Source of the DNA: an uncultured Ruminococcus sp.
GTDB lineage: Bacteria; Bacillota; Clostridia; Oscillospirales; Ruminococcaceae
Reading direction: 5' to 3'
Length of the DNA stretch: 64,000 bases
NCBI GenBank assembly: GCA_910576995.1
Contig: CAJTLC010000004.1
Span: forward strand, 1 to 64,000
Shown: piece by piece, positions 49,862 to 59,171 of the stretch
How positions within the stretch are numbered: position 1 is the first letter of the stretch
Layout: every line of letters begins with the position of its first letter
The notes under the pieces: model-generated
The model's database searches: none
Seen by the model: the letters and a program-made list of their open reading frames with translations, nothing else
Told to the model about the DNA's origin: nothing
Translations under genes and position numbers: made by a program

Positions 49862-51138
49862 TGAAAAAATTTGTGAAAAAGGCGGCGAGCATTTTTATAA
49901 TGCTGCCGCTGTTCATGATGATGATAAATATTTTGCCGAATGTAAATTCATATGCGGCGATTTCGGCGGTATGGCCTCTTGACGAGGAATTCAGCGATAT
50001 CACAACATATTTCGACGCGCGCAGAAACAACGGCGACAATTCCGCTTATCACAACGCGATAGATATTCCAGCAGACTACTGCGCAAATATTTACGCGGCT
50101 TATTCGGGCGAATGTGTTTCCGCCAGCTGGATGGATGACTATGGCTATTTGATAATACTGTATCATGAGGATATCGACAAATATACGTTTTATGCGCACT
50201 GTACTTCCACGGCAGTTTCTTCGGGATCTTCAGTAATGGCAGGTCAGCTGATCGGCTACGTCGGAAGTACGGGAACTGCAAGCGGAAATCACCTGCATTT
50301 CGGCATTTGCGACGATCTTTTAGCTGGCTGGCCAACGGTAACTTATTACGATCCGCTGACTTATTTTACATATAATGCGTCGGGTGATCCGGGCAATAAT
50401 AATTGCGGATGTGATATTAGCTATTGCGGAATTTACACGACAACTGGAGTTTCCACTTATCTCAATATCAGAAGCGGACACGGCTCGGAATTTGACGTTA
50501 TAGGCGAGATTCCGCCCGAAGCTGAATTTACGGTAATAAAGGCTGACGGCGAATGGGCGCACGTTGAATATAACGGAATTTCGGGATTATGCCATATGGA
50601 CTATATAGAAAAAATCGCTGATATTGAATCTGAAATGACGTTGACTGGCGTTTCCGTGCCGAGTGGAAAATTGGCGGAAGGCGCAGTTTTCAGCTTGACT
50701 GGCAGGATAGAATCCACATTGGAAATTAGCAGAGTATGGGGCGGAATTTACGGAGCGGACGGCGAAACTGCCTTGATGACGACAGAAGATTCACCGACAG
50801 GAAACGAATATGATTTTGCCGGAAAATTTGACGGGGAAATGCATTTCAATAAGCTTACCCCTGGAACATATGTTTACTGCGTTCAGGCTGAAGATTCTTC
50901 GGGAGCAGTGTACACGCTCATAAACTCCGTTTTCTACGTCGGCGATGGCATAACCGAAAATGCCGGCGATATTAACGACGACGGCGAAGTAAATATCTCC
51001 GACGCTGTGATTTTGAGCGGATTTCTGATAAACGGCGAAAAGTTTTCGCTTGATAAGTATATTCGCGCCGATCTCAATAAGGATTCCGCAGTAGACGTTT
51101 ATGATATGATTCTCATGAGAGAGCTGCTTATTTCATAA
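49861..51138 (+). CDS. Secreted LytM (M23) peptidase with SH3 and type I dockerin
   Basis: The 425-residue protein has a signal peptide (KKAASIFIMLPLFMMMINIL, cleavage near SYA). The M23 domain (about residues 35-175) has HNAIDIP, with the zinc ligands His and Asp, and HLHFG. A bacterial SH3 domain follows (STYLNIRSGHGSEFDVIGEI). Next is a beta-sandwich-like region, then a dockerin with two Ca-binding repeats (GDINDDGEVNISDAVILSGF; ADLNKDSAVDVYDMILMREL). It should cut or bind peptidoglycan and dock to a cohesin. The start overlaps the proS stop (TTAATG). Confidence 0.9.
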   Translation: MKKFVKKAASIFIMLPLFMMMINILPNVNSYAAISAVWPLDEEFSDITTYFDARRNNGDNSAYHNAIDIPADYCANIYAAYSGECVSASWMDDYGYLIILYHEDIDKYTFYAHCTSTAVSSGSSVMAGQLIGYVGSTGTASGNHLHFGICDDLLAGWPTVTYYDPLTYFTYNASGDPGNNNCGCDISYCGIYTTTGVSTYLNIRSGHGSEFDVIGEIPPEAEFTVIKADGEWAHVEYNGISGLCHMDYIEKIADIESEMTLTGVSVPSGKLAEGAVFSLTGRIESTLEISRVWGGIYGADGETALMTTEDSPTGNEYDFAGKFDGEMHFNKLTPGTYVYCVQAEDSSGAVYTLINSVFYVGDGITENAGDINDDGEVNISDAVILSGFLINGEKFSLDKYIRADLNKDSAVDVYDMILMRELLIS

Positions 51139-51152
51139 TTAAGGAGTATAAA

Positions 51153-52106
51153 ATGTTTTTGGAGAATCTTCGGTTTAGTCTTAATGCGACTGTGCCGGTG
51201 TTTCTGATGATGGTATTCGGCTGGATATGTCGAAAGATTAATCTTCTGGACGATCATACCACATCAAAATTAAATAAATTTACATTTACTGCAACTTTGC
51301 CTGCATTATTGTTTTCAGACTTATCAACCGCTGATTTCCGCGCGGTATGGGACGGAAAATTTGTGCTTTTCTGCATCTGCGCTACCCTTTTGAGCGTTTT
51401 TATCGCCGTCGGATATTCGCTGTTACATAAAGAGAAAGCGGAACGCGGCGAAATAATACAAGCCTCTTACAGAAGCAGTGCGGCTGTATTGGGAATAGCT
51501 TTTGTAAAAAATATTTATGGTGAAGCGACAATGGCTGCCCTGATGATAGCGGGAACAGTTCCGCTTTATAATATCATCGCGGTGATATCATTATCGCTGA
51601 CTTCTCCCGAAAAGCGATCGGGCAGTAAAAAAGAGCTGTTCCTGAACACGCTAAAAGGCATTCTCACAAACCCTATAATTATCGGAATTGCCGTGGGAAT
51701 GACATGGTCGCTGCTGAAAATACCGCAGCCCGTGATACTGGAAAAATCCGTATCATATCTCGGAAATATGGCGACTCCCCTTTCTCTGATAGCGCTGGGA
51801 GCGTCGTTCAAAACAAGCGATGCGAAAGGAAAATTACCCGTAACTCTCGGCATTGTATTTATCAAGCTGATACTGTTCTGCGGAATTTTCCTGCCGTTTG
51901 CGGTTAATTTCGGATTTCGCGGAGAAAAACTCATTGCAATTCTCGTAATGCTCGGAAGCGCGACAACAGGAAGCTGTTTTGTAATGGCTAAAAATTTCGG
52001 ACACAAAGGCACTATTACGGCGTTTGCAGTCATGCTGACAACGCTTATGAGCGCATTCACCTTGACGGGGTGGCTGTTTGTGCTGAAAACATTTGATTAC
52101 ATATAG
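51153..52106 (+). CDS. AEC (auxin efflux carrier)-type transporter
   Basis: The 317-residue protein has ten helices in two halves. It starts LNATVPVFLMMVFGWICRKI and contains LNKFTFTATLPALLFSDLST and SYLGNMATPLSLIALGASFK, both typical of the AEC family. Members export malate, lactate or amino-acid-related anions; substrate unknown. AAGGAG precedes ATG 51153. Confidence 0.9.
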   Translation: MFLENLRFSLNATVPVFLMMVFGWICRKINLLDDHTTSKLNKFTFTATLPALLFSDLSTADFRAVWDGKFVLFCICATLLSVFIAVGYSLLHKEKAERGEIIQASYRSSAAVLGIAFVKNIYGEATMAALMIAGTVPLYNIIAVISLSLTSPEKRSGSKKELFLNTLKGILTNPIIIGIAVGMTWSLLKIPQPVILEKSVSYLGNMATPLSLIALGASFKTSDAKGKLPVTLGIVFIKLILFCGIFLPFAVNFGFRGEKLIAILVMLGSATTGSCFVMAKNFGHKGTITAFAVMLTTLMSAFTLTGWLFVLKTFDYI

Positions 52107-52138
52107 CTATAACACCGTATTTTCTGGAGGAATACGCT

Positions 52139-52708
52139 ATGAGTTTTATTGATTCATATAAAAGACTTGAAAAAATATGTAGCGAAATTTATGGAGATAA
52201 CCATGGTCTATCAATTTATATTGATGAAATGATCGGTAATCCGAACGGCTCCGATTATGTGTCAGGCTGGAATGAAGATTTAAGGCAGTTAAAACATTAT
52301 CGTTGGGTAAGAAATCAAATCGTACACGAACCAGAGTGTACCGAAGAAAGTATGTGCGACCCCGATGATATTCAGTGGCTTGATAATTTTTATTCTCGTA
52401 TCATGTCAACCAACGATCCGCTTACGTTATATAGTAAAGTTGAAAACCAACTCAAACCGCAAAAATCTAAAGAAGTGAATTTATCAAATTCAACTATGTC
52501 AACCAACGATTTGCTTGTGTCATATCATAAAGTGGAACATCAACGCGGAGAGAAAAATTTTAATAAAACATATTCGTCAAATCAAAGTAGTTATAAGCCT
52601 AAAAAACATAGTAAGAAACCATCTAAAAGTACAGAGTTGTTAATAGTCTTAATGGGAGTAATTTTTTTATTTGCTGCGGTGATTTTTATTTTGATTATGT
52701 ATCGCTAA
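52139..52708 (+). CDS. Tail-anchored protein with a HEPN-like Rx4H motif
   Basis: The 189-residue protein has an N-terminal helical domain containing YRWVRNQIVHEPE; R-N-Q-I-V-H fits the Rx4-6H catalytic motif of HEPN RNases. Two copies of a segment follow (IMSTNDPLTLYSKVENQ and TMSTNDLLVSYHKVEHQ). Next come a Lys-rich linker and a C-terminal membrane helix (LLIVLMGVIFLFAAVIFILI). GGAGG lies before the ATG. AT-rich codon use and isolation suggest recent acquisition. The HEPN assignment is a motif-level guess. Confidence 0.55.
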   Translation: MSFIDSYKRLEKICSEIYGDNHGLSIYIDEMIGNPNGSDYVSGWNEDLRQLKHYRWVRNQIVHEPECTEESMCDPDDIQWLDNFYSRIMSTNDPLTLYSKVENQLKPQKSKEVNLSNSTMSTNDLLVSYHKVEHQRGEKNFNKTYSSNQSSYKPKKHSKKPSKSTELLIVLMGVIFLFAAVIFILIMYR

Positions 52709-52725
52709 TCTATAGGCAATCTATG

Positions 52726-52760
52726 AAATCTGCATTTCTTTTTGAAATGCAGATTTTTTA
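52726..52760 (+). terminator. Rho-independent terminator
   Basis: AAATCTGCATTTC pairs with GAAATGCAGATTT around five bases, followed by TTTTAT. Confidence 0.85.
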
Positions 52761-52800
52761 TGCGACGAATTCCTTAATTGAATTAAATATTTTCTATCTA

Positions 52801-52829
52801 TTGATTTTCAAAAAAAAGTGTGTTATAAT
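52801..52829 (+). promoter_or_regulatory. potABCD promoter
   Basis: TTGATT (52801-52806), 17-base spacer, TATAAT (52824-52829). Confidence 0.8.
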
Positions 52830-52895
52830 TAATCGTCCGTGTATTTAGACTTGTTGTTTTATACATGGGTAATATATTTTAAAGGAGATTGATAA

Positions 52896-53939
52896 ATGGA
52901 AAACATTGTCAGCCTAAAAGATATTATCGTGGAATTTGAGGACGGCGAGCGTATCCTCAAAAACATCAGCCTTGACATCAAGGATCATGAGTTTGTAACG
53001 TTTCTTGGTCCTTCCGGCTGCGGAAAAACTACCACGCTTCGCATTATCGCGGGTTTTCTCGAACCCAACAGCGGAGACGTTCTCTTTGAGGGCAAGCGCA
53101 TCAACGGTATGCCGCCCCATAAGCGAAACGTCAATACCGTATTCCAGCGATATGCGCTTTTCCCACATCTGAATGTTTACGAAAATATCGCTTTCGGTCT
53201 GAGAGTAAAAAAAGTTCCCGAAAAGGAAATAGTACGCCGCGTAGGCGAAATGCTGGAGCTTGTCAACCTCATGGGGTATGAAAAGCGATCTGTAAACCGA
53301 TTGTCAGGCGGTCAGCAGCAGCGTGTCGCAATTGCCCGCGCTCTCGTAAATCACCCGAAAGTGCTGCTTCTGGACGAACCTCTCGGCGCTCTCGATCTGA
53401 AACTCCGAAAGGAAATGCAGATAGAGCTGAGAAAGATCCAGCAGGAGCTTGAGCTGACTTTTATCTATGTCACCCACGATCAGGAAGAAGCCCTCACCAT
53501 GAGCGACAGCATCGTCGTTATGAATAACGGCTATATCCAGCAGATCGGATCGCCTACGGATATATACAACGAGCCGAAAAACGCTTTCGTTGCCGATTTT
53601 ATAGGAGAAAGCAATATCGTCAGCGGCGTTATGCCCGAAGACTGCGTTGTGGAATTCTACGGCAGACGTTTTGAATGCGTGGACAAGGGATTCGACAAGG
53701 ACGAAGAAGTCGACGTTGTTATCCGTCCCGAGGATGTGAAGATTATTTCCGCGGAAAAGGCGAAGCTTACGGGAATCGTCGAATCGGTGGTATTCAAGGG
53801 CGTTCATTACGAAATGGTGATCGATACAGCCGAAAGCAAGTGGAAAATACATTCTACAAAGGCGGAATCCGTCGGCTCTATGGTTGGCATGGCAGTTGAT
53901 CCATTTGATATTCATATAATGAAGAAAGCGGAGGAGTAG
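52896..53939 (+). CDS. potA: Spermidine/putrescine ABC transporter, ATPase PotA
   Basis: The 347-residue ATPase has Walker A (GPSGCGKTTTLRIIAGF), signature LSGGQQQRVAIARALV, Walker B (VLLLDEPLGALD) and the C-terminal TOBE domain. TTTAAAGGAG precedes ATG 52896. It is first in the potABCD operon, which imports polyamines. Confidence 0.96.
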   Translation: MENIVSLKDIIVEFEDGERILKNISLDIKDHEFVTFLGPSGCGKTTTLRIIAGFLEPNSGDVLFEGKRINGMPPHKRNVNTVFQRYALFPHLNVYENIAFGLRVKKVPEKEIVRRVGEMLELVNLMGYEKRSVNRLSGGQQQRVAIARALVNHPKVLLLDEPLGALDLKLRKEMQIELRKIQQELELTFIYVTHDQEEALTMSDSIVVMNNGYIQQIGSPTDIYNEPKNAFVADFIGESNIVSGVMPEDCVVEFYGRRFECVDKGFDKDEEVDVVIRPEDVKIISAEKAKLTGIVESVVFKGVHYEMVIDTAESKWKIHSTKAESVGSMVGMAVDPFDIHIMKKAEE

Positions 53940-53941
53940 CA

Positions 53942-54748
53942 ATGAAACTGAAATATTTTTCCGCTCCGTATCTTGTATGGATGGTGGTATTCATACTCGT
54001 ACCGCTTCTTATGATAGCATATTTTGCTTTCACAAATGATAACGGAAGCTTCACGATCAAATATATATCCGACGTTGGACAATATGCAAATATATTCGTC
54101 CGTTCGATATGGCTTTCTCTTATTGCAACGGCTATCTGCCTTGTTATCGCGTATCCCGTTGCATTCATGCTGTCGCGCATGGATAAGCACAAGCAAGGAA
54201 CGATGCTTATGATAGTTATGCTGCCCATGTGGATGAACTTCCTGCTGCGTACATATGCATGGATGACTCTTCTGGGCAATAACGGTATTATCAACCACCT
54301 TCTCGGATTGATAGGTCTCGGACCGTTCAAGCTGATAAATACGTCGGCTGCGGTAGTACTGGGAATGGTCTACAATTATCTGCCGTTTATGATACTTCCG
54401 CTGTATTCCGTAATGGAGAAAATTGACAACAGTATGTTCGAGGCGGCTTCCGATCTGGGATGCAGCTATACAAGCACTCTGTTTCGAGTTATAGTTCCGC
54501 TTAGTATGCCCGGAATAACTTCGGGTATAACAATGGTATTTGTTCCTGCAATTTCCACATTCATTATTTCCAGAATGCTGGGCGGCGGTTCTAATCTTCT
54601 CATCGGCGATCTTATCGAGATGCAATTCCTTGGAAACGCCTATAATCCGCATCTTGGCGCGGCGATCTCGTTCGTTCTCATGGTCATAATCCTCGTGATA
54701 ATGACGGTAATGAATCAGTTCGATCCCGACGATCAGGTGTTAATGTAG
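53942..54748 (+). CDS. potB: Spermidine/putrescine ABC transporter, permease PotB
   Basis: The 268-residue protein has six helices and the permease EAA loop (MFEAASDLGCSYTSTLFRVI), which contacts PotA. It starts two bases after potA. It begins MKLKYFSAPYLVWMVVFILV. Confidence 0.95.
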   Translation: MKLKYFSAPYLVWMVVFILVPLLMIAYFAFTNDNGSFTIKYISDVGQYANIFVRSIWLSLIATAICLVIAYPVAFMLSRMDKHKQGTMLMIVMLPMWMNFLLRTYAWMTLLGNNGIINHLLGLIGLGPFKLINTSAAVVLGMVYNYLPFMILPLYSVMEKIDNSMFEAASDLGCSYTSTLFRVIVPLSMPGITSGITMVFVPAISTFIISRMLGGGSNLLIGDLIEMQFLGNAYNPHLGAAISFVLMVIILVIMTVMNQFDPDDQVLM

Positions 54749-54760
54749 GAGGGCGCTGAC

Positions 54761-55555
54761 ATGAAAAAACTCGGTAAAATTTATATGGCTCTGGTGCTGA
54801 TGTTCCTGTACGTGCCGATTTTCGTGCTTATTGTTTTCTCGTTCAACGAAACGAAGAGCAGAAGCGTTTTCAGCGGATTTACATTCGACTGGTACGTCAG
54901 ACTTTTCCATAACAGAATTATTATTTCATCGCTTATCAACACGATAATCATCGCCTGTCTTGCCAGCGTCGTATCGACGATTCTTGGTACGCTGGCGGCT
55001 ATCGGCATAAACAGTATGCGAAAAGTTCCGAAGGCTGTCGTTATGAATGTGACGAATATGCCTATCATCAACCCCGAAATCGTTACAGGTGTTTCGCTGA
55101 TGCTTCTTTTCGTATTTTTCGCCGCAAGAATGAATCTGGAATTCGGCTTTGTTACGCTGCTTATCGCGCATATAACATTTGACGTTCCTTATGTTATTCT
55201 TAACGTAATGCCAAAGTTCAATCAGATGAATCCGCATATTTACGAAGCGGCGCAGGATCTGGGATGCAGTCCGGTAAAGGCGTTCCGCAAGGTAGTTTTG
55301 CCTGAAATCATGCCCGGCGTTATCAGCGGATTCCTCATGTCGTTCACCTATTCGCTGGACGATTTCGTAATCAGCTATTTCACCAGCGGCTCGACGTCGC
55401 AGACATTGCCTATCACGATATATTCAATGACGCGCCGAAAAGTTTCTCCCGAAATAAACGCTCTTTCGACTCTTATTTTCATTGCAGTAGTGATCGTTCT
55501 GATTGTGAAGAACATACTGGAAAAGAGAGCTTTGAAGAAAAGCGGAGCAATGTAA
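54761..55555 (+). CDS. potC: Spermidine/putrescine ABC transporter, permease PotC
   Basis: The 264-residue protein is the partner permease. Its EAA loop is IYEAAQDLGCSPVKAFRKVV. Helix-rich, with SFTYSLDDFVISYFTSGS in the C-terminal half typical of PotC. AGGAGGGC precedes the ATG. Confidence 0.95.
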   Translation: MKKLGKIYMALVLMFLYVPIFVLIVFSFNETKSRSVFSGFTFDWYVRLFHNRIIISSLINTIIIACLASVVSTILGTLAAIGINSMRKVPKAVVMNVTNMPIINPEIVTGVSLMLLFVFFAARMNLEFGFVTLLIAHITFDVPYVILNVMPKFNQMNPHIYEAAQDLGCSPVKAFRKVVLPEIMPGVISGFLMSFTYSLDDFVISYFTSGSTSQTLPITIYSMTRRKVSPEINALSTLIFIAVVIVLIVKNILEKRALKKSGAM

Positions 55556-55565
55556 GGAGGCTGAC

Positions 55566-56834
55566 ATGAAGAAATTTTGGTATTTGCTTACTGCGGCTTT
55601 ATTAAGCTTGTCAATGCTTGCCTCGTGTGCCGATTCAGAAAATTCCGACGATGAAGAAGAGGAAGAAGCTTATCAGCAGACGCTGACAATAGCCGATCCC
55701 GACTATTACACGCGATTCAAGGGCAAGGGGCTTTCCATAAACGTTTACAACTGGGGCGAGTATATCTCAACGGGCGCGGACGAGGGAACTCTCGACGTTA
55801 ACGGCGAATTTGAAAAGCTGACGGGCATCAAGGTAAATTACACCAACTTTGCCACCAATGAGGAGCTTTACGCGAAGCTTAAGGGCGGCGGAGCGGCGTA
55901 CGATGTTATTATCCCGTCGGATTACATGATCAGCAAAATGATTGACGAAGAGATGATACAGCCTCTCGATTTTAAGAATATCCCCAATTTCGAGTACATC
56001 ATGGATAATTTCCGCAATCAGGATTACGACCCCGAAAATGCGTATTCTGTGCCGTATACATGGGGAACTGTCGGAATCATTTACGATACGACTATGGTAG
56101 ATATTCCGCCCGAGGAGATTGACTGGGATCTGCTCTGGAATGAAGATTATGCCGATCAGATACTAATGTTCGACAATCCGCGCGACGCATTTGCAATTGC
56201 GGAGATCATGGAGGGATTCTCTCTTAATACTGAAGATTTTGACGAACTGGAGCAGGCGGCAATGAAGCTTCGCCGTCAGAAAAATATTGTTCAGGGTTAT
56301 GTAATGGACGAGGTATTCGATAAGATGGGAGCAGGCGACGCGCTTATTGCGCCGTATTACGCAGGCGACGCGCTTACCATCATGGATGATAATGAAGATC
56401 TCGACTTTGTAGTGCCGAAAAGCGGAACGAATCTTTTCATTGACGCGATGTGCATACCAACTACGGCTCGTCAGAAGGAAGCGGCTGAAATGTATATAAA
56501 TTTCATGTGCGAACCTGATATTGCATATTCGAATATTGATTTTATATGTTATTCGACGCCGCATAAGGCTGCATATGAAATGCTTGACGAGGAAGTGCAG
56601 AACAGCCATGTTTCGTATCCCGATCAGGAATTTATCAGTGCGAATACTTCGGTTTTCGTAAATCTTTCCAATGAGGCGAATCAGAAAATGCAGGATCTCT
56701 GGACTGAAATGAAGTCTGCGGAGGACGAGAACACCAATAAATGGATAGCGCCGATATTCCTGGTGTTCTGCGTACTGCTCATGATTTTTGTGCTTATCCG
56801 CCGGTATATCAAGAAGAAAAAAGATATCTTTTAA
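55566..56834 (+). CDS. potD: Polyamine-binding protein PotD with lipobox and C-terminal membrane helix
   Basis: The 422-residue protein has a lipobox (SMLASCADS; lipidation Cys21). The binding domain has LSINVYNWGEYISTGADEGT and VPYTWGTVGIIYDTTMVDIP. Unusually, it ends in a transmembrane helix (APIFLVFCVLLMIFVLIRRY) with a Lys-rich tail, so it may be anchored at both ends. It follows potC by 11 bases. The long acidic stretch after the lipobox (DDEEEEEA) could be a spacer. Confidence 0.93.
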   Translation: MKKFWYLLTAALLSLSMLASCADSENSDDEEEEEAYQQTLTIADPDYYTRFKGKGLSINVYNWGEYISTGADEGTLDVNGEFEKLTGIKVNYTNFATNEELYAKLKGGGAAYDVIIPSDYMISKMIDEEMIQPLDFKNIPNFEYIMDNFRNQDYDPENAYSVPYTWGTVGIIYDTTMVDIPPEEIDWDLLWNEDYADQILMFDNPRDAFAIAEIMEGFSLNTEDFDELEQAAMKLRRQKNIVQGYVMDEVFDKMGAGDALIAPYYAGDALTIMDDNEDLDFVVPKSGTNLFIDAMCIPTTARQKEAAEMYINFMCEPDIAYSNIDFICYSTPHKAAYEMLDEEVQNSHVSYPDQEFISANTSVFVNLSNEANQKMQDLWTEMKSAEDENTNKWIAPIFLVFCVLLMIFVLIRRYIKKKKDIF

Positions 56835-56842
56835 ATTAAAAC

Positions 56843-56878
56843 AAAAATCAGTATCGTTTAATCGATACTGATTTTTTT
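56843..56878. terminator. Bidirectional terminator between potD and psd
   Basis: AAAATCAGTATCG pairs with CGATACTGATTTT, with T/A-runs on both sides. The right arm encodes the last residues of psd. Confidence 0.85.
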
Positions 56879-57727
56879 GCCTATTTTAGAGCCGTATTTC
56901 ACAACGGTTTCGATACCGTGAGCGGAATTTTCAAGAATATCGCTGTCAAGAGTTATCCTGTCCTTTTCGATAAGTATTACGATAGTCGAGCCGCCGAATT
57001 CAAATTTTCCCTTTTCCTCGCCGCGATGAAAATTATATTCGCCGTGACGATTGCAAATTCTGCCGACAAGCATCGCGCCGACTTCAATCTGCACAATATC
57101 GCCGAAATTTTCGGTATGAAGCATAGTAAATTCGCGGCTGTTCTGCTTGTAAATATTGTAGCGTTCCAGCGCGATCGGGCATACGGTATGAAGAACGCCC
57201 GAAATAAAATGATTCTCCCCTTTTCTGCCGTTATCAATATAGCAATAACGATGATAATCGTCCACGCATAATCTAAATATCAGACAATATCCGCCTTTAT
57301 AGCGTTCGGCAAGCTTTTTGCTCTGTACGAGATCAGATATACGATAGTATGAATCTTTAATTTTAAAAATGCTGCCGCTGTCTATCTTATACACTGCCAA
57401 TTTGGAATCGCACGGGCTTATAAGATGATTGGGAGTTTTATCCACGGGGCGAAGCTGCGGCTTAATTTTTCTTGTAAAAAATTCGTTATACGATGAGAAT
57501 TTACTGTCGCGATACTGCTTCATATCAATATTATTTTTAGCGATAAAAGGATTTATCAAGGGTATTGATAAGGGCGAATCCATAAAGATTCCGGCAGCCT
57601 TTGAAATTATAGGCGCGGTCAGGAATTTAAGAATAAAACGACCTCCAACCGTGCGGTACAAACGCTTTAAAATGCGCTGCTGACCGCCATTTTCCATAAT
57701 TATATTACCGTTTCTGTCCTTTATCAT
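56858..57727 (-). CDS. psd: Phosphatidylserine decarboxylase proenzyme
   Basis: The 289-residue protein has EFFTRKIKPQLRPVDKTPNH and the self-cleavage region FEFGGSTIVILIEKDRI, where Ser of GGST becomes the pyruvoyl group. His residues of the conserved VDDYHRYCYID are present. It makes phosphatidylethanolamine. It follows the dehydratase gene by four bases, so the two are coupled although functionally unrelated. Confidence 0.93.
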   Translation of the reverse strand: MIKDRNGNIIMENGGQQRILKRLYRTVGGRFILKFLTAPIISKAAGIFMDSPLSIPLINPFIAKNNIDMKQYRDSKFSSYNEFFTRKIKPQLRPVDKTPNHLISPCDSKLAVYKIDSGSIFKIKDSYYRISDLVQSKKLAERYKGGYCLIFRLCVDDYHRYCYIDNGRKGENHFISGVLHTVCPIALERYNIYKQNSREFTMLHTENFGDIVQIEVGAMLVGRICNRHGEYNFHRGEEKGKFEFGGSTIVILIEKDRITLDSDILENSAHGIETVVKYGSKIGKKISID

Positions 57728-57731
57728 GTCG

Positions 57732-58958
57732 TCACCTTTTAGCGTTGATAAGCATAAGCTTTATGCGGTTTTCCTGATTTACGCGCGTCGCACCGGGGTC
57801 GTAGTCGATAGCGACAATGTTTGCGTTGGGATTATCCTCTTTGATCGCGCGCGACATTCCCTTGGCAACTATATGATTGGGCAGGCAGCCGAAAGGCTGA
57901 GCGCAAATGATGTTTTCAACGCCAGACTGCGCCAGAGCTGCCATTTCCGCAGGTATAAGCCAGCCCTCGCCCATAACGACGCCCTGACTTATGTACTTGT
58001 CAGCCAACGAGCGAAGATGCTCGAAATCATGAAGCGGCTCGAATTTTCCATGTTCTTTCATAATTTTGATAAGCTCTTTCTGCTTTGAGTAGAGCAGCTT
58101 ATATACCAACTCGTAAATTCGCGTCTTAATATTTCTGGTATCGTAAAGTCTTGCGTTATTAAATGTATCTGTAACGGTATACATTATAAATTCCAACAGC
58201 GACGGCACAACGGGTTCGCAGCCCTCGGAAAGCAGGAAATCCTCAAGGTGATTATTTGCAAGCGGCGAATATTTCACATAAATTTCACCGACAATACCGA
58301 CTTTGATCTTCTTCTCGCCCGTTAATTGGATACTGCCGAAATCGTCCAGAATTTCACGGTAAATCTTCTTTGTAGCCGTGTAATGTTTTCCGATGCGGAA
58401 CATATTGCCGATAATATTCTGCCATTTTTCCAGCATTTTTGCGGATTCGCCCTTATTTTCCTCATAAGCGCGGCATTTATTGTAGCAGGTCATAAGAAGA
58501 TCGCCGTACAATACAGCGTACAGCAGTTTGATGAAGATAGAAGGCGTTATCTTGAACGCGCTGTCTTTTTCGAGACCGCTGAAATTAAGCGAAACGACGG
58601 GGACTTGCGGAAAATTACGTTCTACAGCCTTACGCAGAAGGTGAATATAATTAGAAGCGCGGCAGCCTCCCCCTGTCTGCGTTATCAGCAGAGCTGTTTT
58701 ATCGACGTCGTACTTGCCGCTTTTCAGAGCGTCCATAAACTGTCCTATAACGAGAAGCGCGGGATAGCAGGCGTCGTTATGCACATTTTTGAGACCCTCG
58801 TCGACGACGGAACGGGAATCGTTTTCCAGCAGCTCCATTTTATAGCCCATCGGCTTCATTATCTCGATGATAAGCTTGAAATGAATGGGCAGCATATTTG
58901 GTATGAGGATAGTATGCGTTTTTATCATATCTTCGGTAAATTTTTTATATTCAGCCAT
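57732..58958 (-). CDS. 2-hydroxyacyl-CoA dehydratase-like component (COG3581 type)
   Basis: The 408-residue protein has conserved Cys in HNDACYPALLVIGQFMDALK and TQTGGGCRASNY, and PFGCLPNHIVAKGMSRAIKE near the end, consistent with Fe-S ligands. It corresponds to the C-terminal third of the single-chain activase-dehydratase proteins of about 1400 residues. The N-terminal two thirds are the next gene upstream. The reaction is unknown; the family covers 2-hydroxyacyl-CoA dehydration and benzoyl-CoA reduction. Confidence 0.8.
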   Translation of the reverse strand: MAEYKKFTEDMIKTHTILIPNMLPIHFKLIIEIMKPMGYKMELLENDSRSVVDEGLKNVHNDACYPALLVIGQFMDALKSGKYDVDKTALLITQTGGGCRASNYIHLLRKAVERNFPQVPVVSLNFSGLEKDSAFKITPSIFIKLLYAVLYGDLLMTCYNKCRAYEENKGESAKMLEKWQNIIGNMFRIGKHYTATKKIYREILDDFGSIQLTGEKKIKVGIVGEIYVKYSPLANNHLEDFLLSEGCEPVVPSLLEFIMYTVTDTFNNARLYDTRNIKTRIYELVYKLLYSKQKELIKIMKEHGKFEPLHDFEHLRSLADKYISQGVVMGEGWLIPAEMAALAQSGVENIICAQPFGCLPNHIVAKGMSRAIKEDNPNANIVAIDYDPGATRVNQENRIKLMLINAKR

Positions 58959-59105
58959 TTGAATCCTCCTTTTAATATAGACGCACGGCTGCTTTATTTA
59001 GGGGAATCCGTTCCCTATGCACCTTTCATAAGAACCAGTCTTATGATCTATTTAAATTAGCAGTATTACCCCTCGTGGGTAATAATACTAATTAATATTG
59101 GGATT

Positions 59106-59157
59106 CATAAGGGACTGAGTCCCTTATGCAGGGGGTAAAGGGGGACGGCGTCCCCCT
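59106..59157. repeat. REP-like double hairpin
   Basis: CATAAGGGACTGAGTCCCTTATG (11-bp arms) and GGGGGACGGCGTCCCCC. The same first hairpin recurs at 62314-62338. Both lie at ends of the activase genes. Nearby (about 59000-59100) are GGGGAATCC...-type broken inverted repeats and nothing coding. Confidence 0.75.
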
Positions 59158-59171
59158 TAAATAAAAGTAGT

